In this document: in pieces, positions 17,635 to 26,477 of the stretch | Layout of the letters: each line of letters begins with the position of its first letter | How positions within the stretch are numbered: position 1 is the stretch's first letter | Assembly: GCF_003725695.1 (NCBI RefSeq) | Contig: NZ_RJSE01000007.1 | Coordinates: forward strand, 1,520,717 to 1,584,716 | DNA length: 64,000 nucleotides | From: Nocardioides marmoriginsengisoli | GTDB taxonomy: Bacteria > Actinomycetota > Actinomycetes > Propionibacteriales > Nocardioidaceae | Direction: 5' to 3' | Program-made: the position numbers and the translations under genes | Notes under the pieces: generated by a model | Told to the model about the DNA's origin: nothing | Seen by the model: the letters and a program-made list of their open reading frames with translations, nothing else | The model's database searches: none

Positions 17635-19215
17635 GTGCCGTCCCGTCGCGTATGCCTCCCTGCCCTCGTGGCGACCCTGCTCGGGTTGCTCCTCGGGCTG
17701 CTGGTGACGGCCCCGTCCGCGCAGGCCACCTCGACGCTCCTCTGCAAGGGGTTCACGGCGTGCGCGAAGGCCGGGTACAGCAGCTTCGGCTACGGCCCGA
17801 CCAACTACAAGAAGATGTGGTGGCGGATGTACTCCGGCCACAACTGCACCAACTACATGGCCTACCGGATGATCAAGGCCGGCATGCCCGAGACCCGTCC
17901 GTGGTCGGGCAGCGGTGACGCCCGCAACTGGGGCGTCGTCTTCAAGTCCAAGACCAACCAGACGCCGACGGTCGGCTCCGTCGCGTGGTGGAGCAGCAAC
18001 CACGTCGCGTACGTCGAGCAGGTGATCGACGCCAACACGATCATCATCTCCGAGGACCACTACCGGGGTGACTTCGACTGGCGCAAGATCGTCCGGGCCG
18101 GTGGAGGCTGGCCGACCGGCTTCATCCACCTCGTCGACGAGGCGATCACCGCGACCGCGCCGCCGACCGTCGTCGGAACGCCGCAGGTCGACAAGAAGCT
18201 GACGGCCAAGCCGGGCACCTGGAGCAAGACGGGTGCCAGCTACGCCTACCAGTGGCTCGCCGGAGGCAAGGCGATCGCCGGTGCGACGGCCTCGTCGTAC
18301 GTTCCGTCGGCAACCCAGGTCGGCGCGGCGTTCACGGTCAAGGTCACCGCCAGCAAGTCCGGCTACCGGACCGGGAGCAGCGTCTCCAAGGCGACCGCGG
18401 CCACGGTGCCCGGCACGATGGACGTCGCGGCGACCCCGGTGATCAGCGGCATCCCCAAGGTCGGCGCGGTGCTGGCCGCCTCGGCACCGACCTGGGCACC
18501 GGCGCCGTCGGCGTCGAAGTGGGCCTGGTTCGCCAACGGCGTCTACATCCCGGGCGGCTCGAAGGCCACCCTCACCCTCAAGCCGGCCCAGCTCGGCAAG
18601 GCGATCCGGGTGGTCTCGGTGGGCTCGCGCCCCGGCTACACGGATGCGCAGGCCCGTTCCGAGGCGACCACCGCGGTCGGTCCGGAGAAGCTCAGCGTCG
18701 GGAAGGAGCCGGTGCTCTCCGGCTCGCCGTACGTCGGCCGCGCGCTCAGCGTCAAGCCGGGCGTGACCGATCCGACCGACGTGACCACCACCTACCAGTG
18801 GTTCCGCGACGGCAAGGCGATCCCGGGTGCGACCGCCGCGTCGTACACCCCGACGCTGACCGACCCGGGTGTCCGGCTCAGCGTGCAGGTCCGCTACTCC
18901 AAGCTCGGCTACACCCCGATCGACCGGGTTCTCAAGCCGCGGACGGCGGTGCGTTCGCTCGCCCGGATCTACGTCAAGTCCAAGGCGCACCGCTCGGTCA
19001 CCGTCACGGTGCTGGCCAACGGGGTCAGCCCGGTGCGCGGCGACGTGGTGCTCACGAACCGGGCCGGGACCAAGCGCACCCTGCCGCTGGTCCGCGGCAA
19101 GGTCACCTTCTCCCCGGACTGGCTGTACGCCGGCAACCGGCCGCTGACGGTCAGCTACCTCGGCTCGTACCGGGTCGAGGCCCGGAGCCTGACCAAGACC
19201 TTCACGATCAAGTAG
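17635..19215 (+). CDS. secreted CHAP-domain hydrolase with Ig-like repeats
   Basis: 526 residues from the GTG at 17635. A signal peptide (basic start, [24 protein letters not shown]) is probably cleaved near residue 31. The CHAP amidase domain spans roughly residues 35-165, with Cys71 in SGHNCTNYMAY, His123 in SSNHVAYVEQV and Glu140 in IIISEDHY as the likely triad. Three Ig-like repeats of ~85 residues follow (each with a YQWLAGGKAIAGATASSY- or YQWFRDGKAIPGATAASY-like strand), then a basic beta-rich C-terminus. It is expected to cleave peptidoglycan cross-bridges outside the cell. It converges with the peptide exporter gene with one base between the stops. Confidence 0.85.
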   Translation: MPSRRVCLPALVATLLGLLLGLLVTAPSAQATSTLLCKGFTACAKAGYSSFGYGPTNYKKMWWRMYSGHNCTNYMAYRMIKAGMPETRPWSGSGDARNWGVVFKSKTNQTPTVGSVAWWSSNHVAYVEQVIDANTIIISEDHYRGDFDWRKIVRAGGGWPTGFIHLVDEAITATAPPTVVGTPQVDKKLTAKPGTWSKTGASYAYQWLAGGKAIAGATASSYVPSATQVGAAFTVKVTASKSGYRTGSSVSKATAATVPGTMDVAATPVISGIPKVGAVLAASAPTWAPAPSASKWAWFANGVYIPGGSKATLTLKPAQLGKAIRVVSVGSRPGYTDAQARSEATTAVGPEKLSVGKEPVLSGSPYVGRALSVKPGVTDPTDVTTTYQWFRDGKAIPGATAASYTPTLTDPGVRLSVQVRYSKLGYTPIDRVLKPRTAVRSLARIYVKSKAHRSVTVTVLANGVSPVRGDVVLTNRAGTKRTLPLVRGKVTFSPDWLYAGNRPLTVSYLGSYRVEARSLTKTFTIK

Positions 19216-19216
19216 G

Positions 19217-21880
19217 TCAGCCGACCTGGTCGGCCGCGAGCTCGAAGTAGAGGCCGCGGCGCTCCAGCAGCTCGGCATGGGTGCCGCGCTCGGCCACCCG
19301 GCCGGCGTCGAGGACCAGGATCTGGTCGGCGTCGCGGACCGTCGAGAGCCGGTGCGCGACGACGAAGACCGTGCGATCCGCGGCTGCCGCGCGCAGGCTC
19401 GCCTGCAGGGCCGCCTCGGACTCGGCGTCGAGGGCGCTGGTGGCCTCGTCGAGCAGCAGGATCGTCGGGTCCCGGTAGAGCGCGCGGGCGACGCAGATGC
19501 GCTGCCGCTCGCCGCCGGAGAGCCGGGTGCCGCGCTCGCCCACCCGGGTCTGGTAGCCGAGCGGCAACCGGCGTACGAAGTCGTCCGCGGTCGCCGCGCG
19601 AGCCGCCCGCGCGAGCCGCTCGGGGTCGACCTCGTCCGCGCCGACGGCGATGTTCTCCGCGATCGTGCCGTCGAAGAGGTGACTGTCCTGGAGCACGATC
19701 CCGAGGCGGCGCCGGTGCGCTCGCAGGTCGATGCCGGCGAGGTCGACGCCGTCGCAGGTGATCGTGCCGGACTCGGGCTGCAGCAGCGCGGCGAGCAGGA
19801 GCAGCAGGGTGCTCTTGCCGGCGCCCGACCGCCCGACGATCGCGACGGTCTCGCCGGGGCCCGCCTGCAGGGTGATGTCGTCCAGCACCCGCCGGCCGGT
19901 CGCGCCGGGATGCCGGAAGCCGACCCGGTCGAACCGGACCCGGCCGTCGCCCGGTGCCGGCGCGATGCCCTCGCCGACCTGCTCGGGCCGGTGGTCGACG
20001 AACTCGCCGAGACGGTCGAGGAGCACCCGGCCCTGCTGGAAGACGTCCCACAGCGACAGCAGCTGGGTCAGCGGCGCGCTGGTCAGCATCACCAGGGACA
20101 GGAACGGGACGTACTCGCTGATCGGGATGGTGCCCTCGACGACCTGGTAGGAGCCGTAGGAGATCGCCAGCGCGAGCGGCACCAGCGCCACCACCGCGAG
20201 CGCGCCCTCGTAGAGCATGATCGTGAAGTCGGCACTGAACAGCCGGCCGGCGAGGTCGTCGAACTGGCCGGCGAGGCGTCGCTGGAGCTGGGGTTCGGCG
20301 CCGGTGGCCTTCACCGTGTCGATCCCGCGGATCGCGTCGATCTGGCGGGACTTGTAGCGGCCCCAGGATTCCTCGAGGCTCTGGAAGGCCGGGCGCAGCT
20401 TGCGCCGCGAGATGTACATCAGCACCAGGTAGAACGGGACGACCACGAGGTAGACGGCCGGCAGCCGGACGTCCCAGTGCGCCATGATCGCCCAGGCCCC
20501 GACGACCTGGAAGAGTGCCACGAAGGCGCCGACCCCACGGGTCAGGAAGAAGCTGCGCACCTCGCGCAGGCCGTTGAGCCGGCGCTCGATGTCGCCGGTC
20601 CTGCGGTTCGCGAAGAACGTCACCGGGAGGGCGAGCAGCGTCTCGGCGACCCGGTCGAGGCTGGCCCGGTCGATCCGCAGCGCCGCGCGGGTGATCACGT
20701 ACCGCTGGACCACGGTGAGGCCGGCCGCGAGCCCGAGGACGCCGAGCACGATCAGCATCACCGGGAGCAGCGAGGCGGTGTCGTCGCGCTGGATGACCTT
20801 CTCGATCACCCACTTGCTGGACAGCGGTACCGCGAGGGTCGATGCGGCGATGCCGATCCCGCAGAGGGTGGCGATCGTGATCGCCGGCCACTCGGCCCGC
20901 AGGAACGGCCGGAAGAACGGTCCGCCGGAGGATGCGACCGGTGCCTCGGCCAGCTTCTCGGTGGGTGCCGTCAGCAGCGCGAAGCCGGTGAAGCGTTCCT
21001 CGAAGGCCGACCGGCTCAGCGACCCGGAGGACCCGACCGGATCCATCACCCGGACCTGCTTGCGGTCGACCTTGTCGAGCACCACCCAGTGGTTGCCGTC
21101 GACGTGGCAGAGCGCCGGGAGGGGCAGCTCGTCGAGGCGCGACGGCGAGACCGTCGTCATCGCCGAGGTCAGGCCCAGCGCCTGGGCGCCGTGGTGGAGG
21201 CCGAGCAGGCTGGTGCCGTCCGAGGCCGACGACACGGCCTCCCGGACCGCGACCAGGCTGACCGGGTGGCCGAAGGCGCGGCAGATCGCTGCCAGTGCCG
21301 CCGCGCCGCAGTCCATCTGGTCGAGCGCGAAGACCTGCGGCACCCGGGGGCGCTTGCGGGAGCGGAAGGGCGCCCAGTCGTCGCTGGACGCGGTCTCCGC
21401 CGCCGGGGGCGCGGCGCCAACGGGATCGGAAGCCGGCGGATCGGGGAGCCGCGCGTGCCGGCGCCGGCGGCGCCGCTCCGGCGGGGGCGCGATCGTGGCG
21501 TCGCGGAAGGCCGCTCCGGTCGGTGGCCAGAGCTTGGTCAGCGACCTCGCGATCGTGCCGTGCAACGTCAGCGTCTGCAGCGGCCCGGTGGCGCGGACGC
21601 TCACCGGTGACGGCTCCCGGGCGGCCGCCTCCGGTGCGATCAGTGCGCCGGGCCCCAGCAGCCCGAGCTGGACCTCGGCCCCGTCGTGACCGCGAGCGCT
21701 CGCCCGGGCCCGGCCGCGGACGACGATGTGGACGGTGTCGGGGACGGCGCCCTCCGTCACGAGCTCGTCGCCGAGGTCGTGGTGCGCGGCGCCGAGAGCC
21801 CCGGCGATCAGCCGGCGTACCTCGAACGGGGCGTCGTCGAGGTCGAGGAGCCCGGCCGGCAGGCGTGATCCGAGATCCAT
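19217..21880 (-). CDS. peptidase-containing ABC exporter with N-terminal cNMP-like domain (C39 PCAT)
   Basis: 887 residues. Residues ~35-115 form a cyclic-nucleotide-binding-like jelly roll, but the GE and RxA phosphate-cassette residues are not recognisable, so ligand binding is doubtful. After a basic linker comes a C39 bacteriocin-processing protease: Gln188 and Cys191 in DQMDCGAAALAAICRAFG, His264 in DGNHWVVLD and Asp280 in VMDP. An exporter membrane domain (~residues 310-600) and an ATPase with GRSGAGKST, LSGGERQR and ILLLDEATSALD follow. The protein should cleave a double-glycine leader and export the peptide. It is the third gene after a GG-motif precursor and a PpiC-like protein, with a 6-nt gap to the latter. 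The cNMP-C39-ABC order recalls HetC-like cyanobacterial exporters. Confidence 0.88.
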   Translation of the reverse strand: MDLGSRLPAGLLDLDDAPFEVRRLIAGALGAAHHDLGDELVTEGAVPDTVHIVVRGRARASARGHDGAEVQLGLLGPGALIAPEAAAREPSPVSVRATGPLQTLTLHGTIARSLTKLWPPTGAAFRDATIAPPPERRRRRRHARLPDPPASDPVGAAPPAAETASSDDWAPFRSRKRPRVPQVFALDQMDCGAAALAAICRAFGHPVSLVAVREAVSSASDGTSLLGLHHGAQALGLTSAMTTVSPSRLDELPLPALCHVDGNHWVVLDKVDRKQVRVMDPVGSSGSLSRSAFEERFTGFALLTAPTEKLAEAPVASSGGPFFRPFLRAEWPAITIATLCGIGIAASTLAVPLSSKWVIEKVIQRDDTASLLPVMLIVLGVLGLAAGLTVVQRYVITRAALRIDRASLDRVAETLLALPVTFFANRRTGDIERRLNGLREVRSFFLTRGVGAFVALFQVVGAWAIMAHWDVRLPAVYLVVVPFYLVLMYISRRKLRPAFQSLEESWGRYKSRQIDAIRGIDTVKATGAEPQLQRRLAGQFDDLAGRLFSADFTIMLYEGALAVVALVPLALAISYGSYQVVEGTIPISEYVPFLSLVMLTSAPLTQLLSLWDVFQQGRVLLDRLGEFVDHRPEQVGEGIAPAPGDGRVRFDRVGFRHPGATGRRVLDDITLQAGPGETVAIVGRSGAGKSTLLLLLAALLQPESGTITCDGVDLAGIDLRAHRRRLGIVLQDSHLFDGTIAENIAVGADEVDPERLARAARAATADDFVRRLPLGYQTRVGERGTRLSGGERQRICVARALYRDPTILLLDEATSALDAESEAALQASLRAAAADRTVFVVAHRLSTVRDADQILVLDAGRVAERGTHAELLERRGLYFELAADQVG

Positions 21881-21886
21881 CGCTGC

Positions 21887-22714
21887 TCAGGTCCCGATGT
21901 GCCGCGCCACGGCCCGGGAGAGGGCGTCGGCCCGGACGACGGCCTCGGCACGACCCCGGGTCGCCGGGTCGGCCAGCGTCGGTTCGGTGCGGGCGACCAC
22001 GGTGACGAGGGCCCAGCCGGGATCGGCCTGGACGGGTCCGACCAGCTCTCCGGTGCGGGCTCCCGCCAGAGCGGCGCGGAGGTTCGGCGCGCCGATGCTG
22101 CCGAGGACGTCGGCGGATTCCTGCGCCGACGTCCCTGCCCGGCGGGCGGCGTCGCGCAGGTCGGCTCCGTCGTGGAGGACCTGGTGGCGCAGCTCCTCGG
22201 CGACCTCGCGGCGCTCGGTCGTGACGCTGAGGGTGTCCAGGTGGGTCCAGTCGAGTCGACGCGACTCGATCGCCGAGGTCAGCGCCTCGGTCGTGGTGCT
22301 CGCACCGATCAGCCGGTCGGTCCAGCCGGCCGGGTCGAAGCCGGCCGCGTCCATGGGGGCGGCACCGAGCTCGCAGGCGGCCGCGGCGGCGCTCACCACC
22401 TCCGCGGTGATCGCGTCGAAGGTGCCCGAGCACAGCAGCGTGCACCAGTCGGACGCCGTGGAGGTGCCGGCGGCTGCGTCCCGGGTCCAGCTCCGGAAGT
22501 CGTCACCGGTGAGGTCCCACGCGGCCAGCCATGCCTCCAGCTGATCTGCGGTCAGCAGGCCGCGCGCTCTGCGGAAGTCCTCCTCGGCGCGCTCCGCGCT
22601 CGCCGCCGTGACGGCTGCTCCGCGGTCGCCGACCCGCGCACGTCGTACGAGGTCGGCGACCGTGAAGACGACGCCGTTCGCGGTGAAGACCCGGCGGTCG
22701 TTGAGCAGGGTCAG
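21887..22714 (-). CDS. SurA/PpiC-like peptide maturation protein, apparent CTG start
   Basis: 275 residues if translation starts at the CTG at 22712-22714 (MTLLNDRRVFTANGVVFTVADLV). There is no ATG, GTG or TTG in this frame near the sensible N-terminus. The CTG overlaps the precursor peptide's stop as CTGA, so coupled re-initiation is likely. The first ~200 residues are helical. The C-terminus (GELVGPVQADPGWALVTVVARTEPTLAD, then a basic helix) matches the tail of SurA/PpiC foldases, but the full parvulin active site is not recognisable. PpiC-like proteins accompany C39 exporters in several bacterial peptide systems, so a chaperone or targeting role for the precursor is inferred. Confidence 0.7.
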   Translation of the reverse strand: MTLLNDRRVFTANGVVFTVADLVRRARVGDRGAAVTAASAERAEEDFRRARGLLTADQLEAWLAAWDLTGDDFRSWTRDAAAGTSTASDWCTLLCSGTFDAITAEVVSAAAAACELGAAPMDAAGFDPAGWTDRLIGASTTTEALTSAIESRRLDWTHLDTLSVTTERREVAEELRHQVLHDGADLRDAARRAGTSAQESADVLGSIGAPNLRAALAGARTGELVGPVQADPGWALVTVVARTEPTLADPATRGRAEAVVRADALSRAVARHIGT

Positions 22715-22863
22715 TCGATGTGGCCGAAGACGGTCACGAGGATGCCGCCGACGAGGGCGATCACGGCCGGTCCGATGTCCAGGAAGGCCGCTCCGCCGAC
22801 GACACCGGAGGCGTCGGTCTCGGTGGGTGCAAGGTCCTTGAAGGTGTTCATGAGGTACCCCAT
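22711..22863 (-). CDS. double-glycine precursor peptide (candidate exported peptide)
   Basis: A 50-residue peptide absent from standard ORF cut-offs. The ATG at 22863 has GGGAG 8 nt upstream; a second ATG at 22851 would give 46 residues. The polar, acidic N-terminal half (residues 1-22) ends in VVGG at 21-24, with Val at -4 and Asp at -8, as in C39-cleaved leaders. The predicted core of 26 residues begins AAFLDIGPAVIALVGG and ends VTVFGHID. It is very hydrophobic, has no Cys and has only Asp and His as ionisable side chains. It is neither an obvious lanthipeptide nor a cationic class II bacteriocin. The stop overlaps the CTG of the PpiC-like gene, and the C39 exporter follows. Confidence 0.72.
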   Translation of the reverse strand: MGYLMNTFKDLAPTETDASGVVGGAAFLDIGPAVIALVGGILVTVFGHID

Positions 22864-22905
22864 CTCGTTGTCTCCCGGACTGGGGGCCCGGGTAGGTGCT
22901 CTCTC

Positions 22906-22934
22906 TTTGTAGGCGCGGTCCCCGCGATTTACAA
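22906..22934 (-). promoter_or_regulatory. promoter of the peptide export cassette
   Basis: On the minus strand TTGTAA (22929-22934), a 17-nt spacer and TACAAA (22906-22911) form a good sigma-70-like promoter. The predicted start near 22899 gives a ~36-nt leader with GGGAG before the precursor ATG. The surrounding DNA is visibly more AT-rich than the genes. Confidence 0.55.
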
Positions 22935-23053
22935 CGGACGGACGGCGGGTCGGCGTTACGTTTTTGTTGCCGGCCCGGCGTTCTGTTCCGCAACGTCGCT
23001 TTTGTGGTGGTGCTCGTGGGAATACCGGTCGGCGGCGCCGGGTTGCGGCAGTC

Positions 23054-23674
23054 ATGACGACTTCTGACGCCGCGACCGGAACCGCAGACTTCTGGTTCGA
23101 CCCGCTGTGCCCGTTCGCCTGGATCACGTCTCGCTGGATCCTCGAGGTCGAGAAGGTCCGCGACGTCCACGTGAAGTGGCACGTGATGAGCCTGGCGTAC
23201 CTGAACAAGGACAAGGACATCCCGGAGCAGTACCGCGAGCTGCTGGCACCGGCCTGGGGCCCCGTGCGGGTGCTGATCGCCGCGTCGGCCAAGCATGGCG
23301 ACGAGGTGCTGTTCCCGCTCTACAACGCCTTCGGCACCCGGATCCACCACCAGAAGCTGCCGATCGACCGGGACATGATCGAGGCGGTCCTGGCCGAGGT
23401 CGGCCTCGAGTCCGAGCTGGCCGACGCGATGGACGACTCCTCGCTGGACGAGGCGGTCGCCGCGTCGCACCACGAGGGCATGGACCAGGTCGGCGACGAC
23501 GTCGGCACCCCGACGATCGCGATCAACGGGACCGCCTTCTTCGGGCCGGTGCTCAGCGCCATCCCGCGCGGCGAGGAGGCCGGCAAGCTCTGGGACGGCG
23601 CGGTCGCGCTGGCGGCGTACCCGCACTTCTTCGAGCTCAAGCGCACCCGCACGGGCGAGCTGGACTTCAGCTAG
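23054..23674 (+). CDS. DsbA-family / mycothiol-dependent nitroreductase-like protein
   Basis: 206 residues from the ATG at 23054. It has the DsbA/FrnE thioredoxin-like fold: [17 protein letters not shown], a helical insertion, and the cis-Pro loop [16 protein letters not shown]. It resembles the Rv2466c mycothiol-dependent nitroreductase group. The active-site motif reads CPFA where Rv2466c has CPWC, so only one Cys is present and a glutaredoxin-like monothiol mechanism with mycothiol is the natural reading. It is cytoplasmic. It is divergent from the peptide cassette (190-bp gap), which may be a coincidence. Confidence 0.82.
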   Translation: MTTSDAATGTADFWFDPLCPFAWITSRWILEVEKVRDVHVKWHVMSLAYLNKDKDIPEQYRELLAPAWGPVRVLIAASAKHGDEVLFPLYNAFGTRIHHQKLPIDRDMIEAVLAEVGLESELADAMDDSSLDEAVAASHHEGMDQVGDDVGTPTIAINGTAFFGPVLSAIPRGEEAGKLWDGAVALAAYPHFFELKRTRTGELDFS

Positions 23675-23712
23675 GGCGGTCGGGGCGGTACAGGCACGCC
23701 GCCGCCGCTCAC

Positions 23713-23718
23713 TAGGAT
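23713..23718 (+). promoter_or_regulatory. -10 box of a leaderless promoter for metG
   Basis: TAGGAT ends 7 nt before the ATG at 23726. Confidence 0.5.
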
Positions 23719-23725
23719 CAACGTC

Positions 23726-25519
23726 ATGACCCGAGTCCTCTCCGCCGTTGCCTGGCCGTACGCGAACGGGCCCCGGCACATCGGGCACGTCGCCGGTTTC
23801 GGCGTTCCCTCCGACGTGTTCAGCCGGTACATGCGGATGGCGGGCCACGACGTGCTGATGGTCTCGGGGACCGACGAGCACGGCACCCCGATCCTGATCG
23901 CGGCCGACGAGGCCGGGATGACGCCGCAGCAGCTGGCCGACCAGAACCACCGGATCATCGCCGGTGACCTGGCCGCTCTGGGGATCTCCTACGACCTCTA
24001 CACCCGGACGACGACCCGCAACCACACCGCGGTCGTCCAGGAGCTGTTCACCGGGGTCTTCGAGAACGGCTACTTCCTGGAGCGGACGACCAAGGGCGCG
24101 ATCTCGCCGTCGACCGGCCGGACGCTCCCGGACCGCTACATCGAGGGCACCTGCCCGATCTGCGGGTACGACGGCGCCCGCGGCGACCAGTGCGACAACT
24201 GCGGCAACCAGCTCGACCCGGCCGACCTGAAGAACCCGCGTTCGAAGATCAACGGCGAGACTCCGGAGTTCATCGAGACCCAGCACTTCTTCCTGGACCT
24301 GCCGGCGCTCGCCGAGGCGCTCAAGACCTGGCTCGACGAGCGCGAGGCCAGCGGGACCTGGCGTCCCAACGTGATCAAGTTCAGCCAGAACATCCTCGAG
24401 GACATCCGGCCGCGGGCGATGTCGCGGGACATCGACTGGGGGATCCCGATCCCGCTGGACGGCTGGCGGGACAACCCGACCAAGCGGCTCTACGTCTGGT
24501 TCGACGCGGTGATCGGCTACCTGTCGGCGTCGATCGAGTGGGCCCGGCGCGGGGACGACCCCGAGGCCTGGCGGCAGTGGTGGAACTCGCCGGAGGCGCT
24601 GAGCTACTACTTCATGGGCAAGGACAACATCACCTTCCACAGCCAGATCTGGCCGGCCGAGCTGCTGGCCTACGCCGGCAAGGGCGACAAGGGCGGTTCG
24701 CTGCACGCGTACGGGGAGCTGAACCTGCCGACCGAGGTCGTCTCCAGCGAGTTCCTGACGATGGAGGGCAAGAAGTTCTCCTCCTCGAAGCGGGTCGTGA
24801 TCTACGTCCACGACCTGCTGTCCCGCTACCAGCCGGACGCGTTCCGGTACTTCGTCGCGGCAGCGGGGCCGGAGAACCAGGACTCGGACTTCACCTGGGC
24901 CGAGTTCGTCCGGCGTACCAACGACGAGCTCGTCGCCGGCTGGGGCAACCTGGTCAACCGGACCGCGACCCTGATCAACAAGAACTTCGAGGCGATCCCG
25001 CCGGCCGGCGCGCTGACCACCGAGGACGCCGAGCTGCTGGCCGCCGTCGACGCCGGGTTCGGCGCGGTCGGTGAGCTGATCGGGCGGCACCGGCAGAAGG
25101 CGGCGATCAGCGAGGCGATGCGGCTGGTCGGCGAGGTCAACAAGTACGTGACCGACACCGAGCCGTGGAAGCTCAAGGGCGAGGAGAACCGTGAGCGACT
25201 GGGCACCGTGCTGCACGTCATCGCGCAGTGCGTCTCCGACCTCAACCTGATCCTGTCGCCGTTCCTGCCGTTCTCGGCGAACGCCGTCGACGCGACCTTC
25301 GGCGGCAGCGGGGAGATCGCGCCGATGCCGCGGATCGTCGAGGCCGACGACCTCGACGGGGGAGCGGGCTACCCGATCCTCACCGGTGACTACACCGGCG
25401 TACCGGCGTGGGAGCGGCGTCCGCTCGTGGTCGGCACCCCGGTCGCCAAGCCGACGCCCGTGTTCACCAAGCTGGACCCGTCGGTGATCGAGGAGGAGCT
25501 CGCCCGGCTGGACTCCTAG
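23726..25519 (+). CDS. metG: methionyl-tRNA synthetase
   Basis: 597 residues. This class I synthetase has HIGH ([13 protein letters not shown]), the zinc knuckle [18 protein letters not shown], the KMSKS-equivalent KKFSSSKR, and an anticodon-binding helical domain ending near residue 580. No C-terminal tRNA-binding extension is present, as is common in actinobacteria. It charges initiator and elongator tRNA-Met. The start is the ATG at 23726 behind a TAGGAT box; no ribosome-binding site is visible. Confidence 0.96.
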   Translation: MTRVLSAVAWPYANGPRHIGHVAGFGVPSDVFSRYMRMAGHDVLMVSGTDEHGTPILIAADEAGMTPQQLADQNHRIIAGDLAALGISYDLYTRTTTRNHTAVVQELFTGVFENGYFLERTTKGAISPSTGRTLPDRYIEGTCPICGYDGARGDQCDNCGNQLDPADLKNPRSKINGETPEFIETQHFFLDLPALAEALKTWLDEREASGTWRPNVIKFSQNILEDIRPRAMSRDIDWGIPIPLDGWRDNPTKRLYVWFDAVIGYLSASIEWARRGDDPEAWRQWWNSPEALSYYFMGKDNITFHSQIWPAELLAYAGKGDKGGSLHAYGELNLPTEVVSSEFLTMEGKKFSSSKRVVIYVHDLLSRYQPDAFRYFVAAAGPENQDSDFTWAEFVRRTNDELVAGWGNLVNRTATLINKNFEAIPPAGALTTEDAELLAAVDAGFGAVGELIGRHRQKAAISEAMRLVGEVNKYVTDTEPWKLKGEENRERLGTVLHVIAQCVSDLNLILSPFLPFSANAVDATFGGSGEIAPMPRIVEADDLDGGAGYPILTGDYTGVPAWERRPLVVGTPVAKPTPVFTKLDPSVIEEELARLDS

Positions 25520-25854
25520 TCGGTGACCAGCACCTTGATGGACGGCAGCTGCGCCAGCGCGTTGATCAGCACGGAGAACGCGAAGTAGGCGATCGCCAGG
25601 GTCTCGTGCCCGGAGACCCACAGGCCGACCGAGGCGAGCGTGAAGACCAGCACCTTGACGACCGGGCGCACCCAGCGGCCGCCGTACCGGGCCTTGGGCG
25701 AGGCGAACAGGTACCAGACGACGACCACCGCGAGTGCGGCCGCGATCGCCAGCGGGGTGCCGCCCTGGTACTCGCCCCACGTCGCCGCGGCGGAGATCGC
25801 CAGCAGCTCGTCGACGAAGACCAGGAACAGCACGGACCAACCGAAGATCGCCAT
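25516..25854 (-). CDS. YrdB/DUF2568-family membrane protein
   Basis: 112 residues with four hydrophobic helices and a central conserved-looking [11 protein letters not shown] / [12 protein letters not shown] region. The layout matches the small YrdB (DUF2568) family, whose function is unknown. It converges with metG (4-nt overlap of the stops) and starts 36 nt from the next plus-strand gene. Confidence 0.7.
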   Translation of the reverse strand: MAIFGWSVLFLVFVDELLAISAAATWGEYQGGTPLAIAAALAVVVVWYLFASPKARYGGRWVRPVVKVLVFTLASVGLWVSGHETLAIAYFAFSVLINALAQLPSIKVLVTD

Positions 25855-25877
25855 GCTCGCAGCCTAGGACCAGGAAC

Positions 25878-25883
25878 TAGGGT
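25878..25883 (+). promoter_or_regulatory. -10 box of a leaderless promoter
   Basis: TAGGGT ends 7 nt before the GTG at 25891. Confidence 0.5.
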
Positions 25884-25890
25884 TTACCCC

Positions 25891-26475
25891 GTGACCGAGC
25901 CCAAGCACGAGCCGCCGATGCACCTGCCCGCCTTCTTCATGAAGCAGAAGCTCACCCTGATGGTGAACCGCTACGAGATCCGCGGGGTCGGACCCGACGG
26001 CGGTCCGGGCGACCTGATCGCGTTCGCGCAGCAGAAGCGGATGGCGTTCAAGGAGCAGGTGACCTTCTACTCCGACGAGCAGCGCACCCGGGCGGTGTTC
26101 TCCTTCAAGGCCCGCCAGGTCATCGACCTCTCCTCCGGCTACGACGTGTACGACGAGCGCGGCGACGCGATCGGCTTCTTCCGCAAGGACTTCGGCAAGA
26201 GCCTGCTGCGCTCGACCTTCCACCTCAACGGCCCGCACGGGCTGGACGCGATCGGCCAGGAGCGCAACCAGGCGATCGCGATCATCCGGCGCTTCATCGA
26301 GCTGCCCTTCACCTTCCACTTCGACTTCGTCGACCAGGCCGGCCGCCCGGTGATGCACGTCGACCGGCAGTTCTCGATGCGCGACCGGTACCAGGTCCAG
26401 GTGCCCGACCCGCGGCTGGACTTCCGGTTGGCCGCGGCGATGACGGTGGCTCTGGACGCGTTGATGGGGCGCTGA
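25891..26475 (+). CDS. LURP-one-related / tubby-like beta-barrel protein
   Basis: 194 residues from the GTG at 25891; an ATG at 25918 is the alternative. It shows the LURP-one/scramblase-like barrel pattern: FMKQKLTLMVNRYEIRG, FAQQKRMAFKEQVTFYSDE, then VIDLSSGYDVYDERGDAIGFFRKDFGKSLLRSTFHL. There is no signal peptide or catalytic motif. Its role in bacteria is unknown; the fold can bind lipids or nucleotides. It is followed 2 nt later by an esterase gene, so the two are probably co-transcribed from the TAGGGT promoter. Confidence 0.75.
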   Translation: MTEPKHEPPMHLPAFFMKQKLTLMVNRYEIRGVGPDGGPGDLIAFAQQKRMAFKEQVTFYSDEQRTRAVFSFKARQVIDLSSGYDVYDERGDAIGFFRKDFGKSLLRSTFHLNGPHGLDAIGQERNQAIAIIRRFIELPFTFHFDFVDQAGRPVMHVDRQFSMRDRYQVQVPDPRLDFRLAAAMTVALDALMGR

Positions 26476-26477
26476 GC

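Noticed and set aside
22711..22863. Precursor as a lanthipeptide or thiopeptide
   Set aside because: No Cys anywhere in the peptide and no Lan, YcaO or radical-SAM enzyme nearby.
21887..25840. 1317-codon minus-strand frame spanning the PpiC-like gene and the metG antisense
   Set aside because: Only the last ~275 codons have protein-like composition. The upstream part is a metG and nitroreductase shadow, so I cut it at the CTG at 22714.
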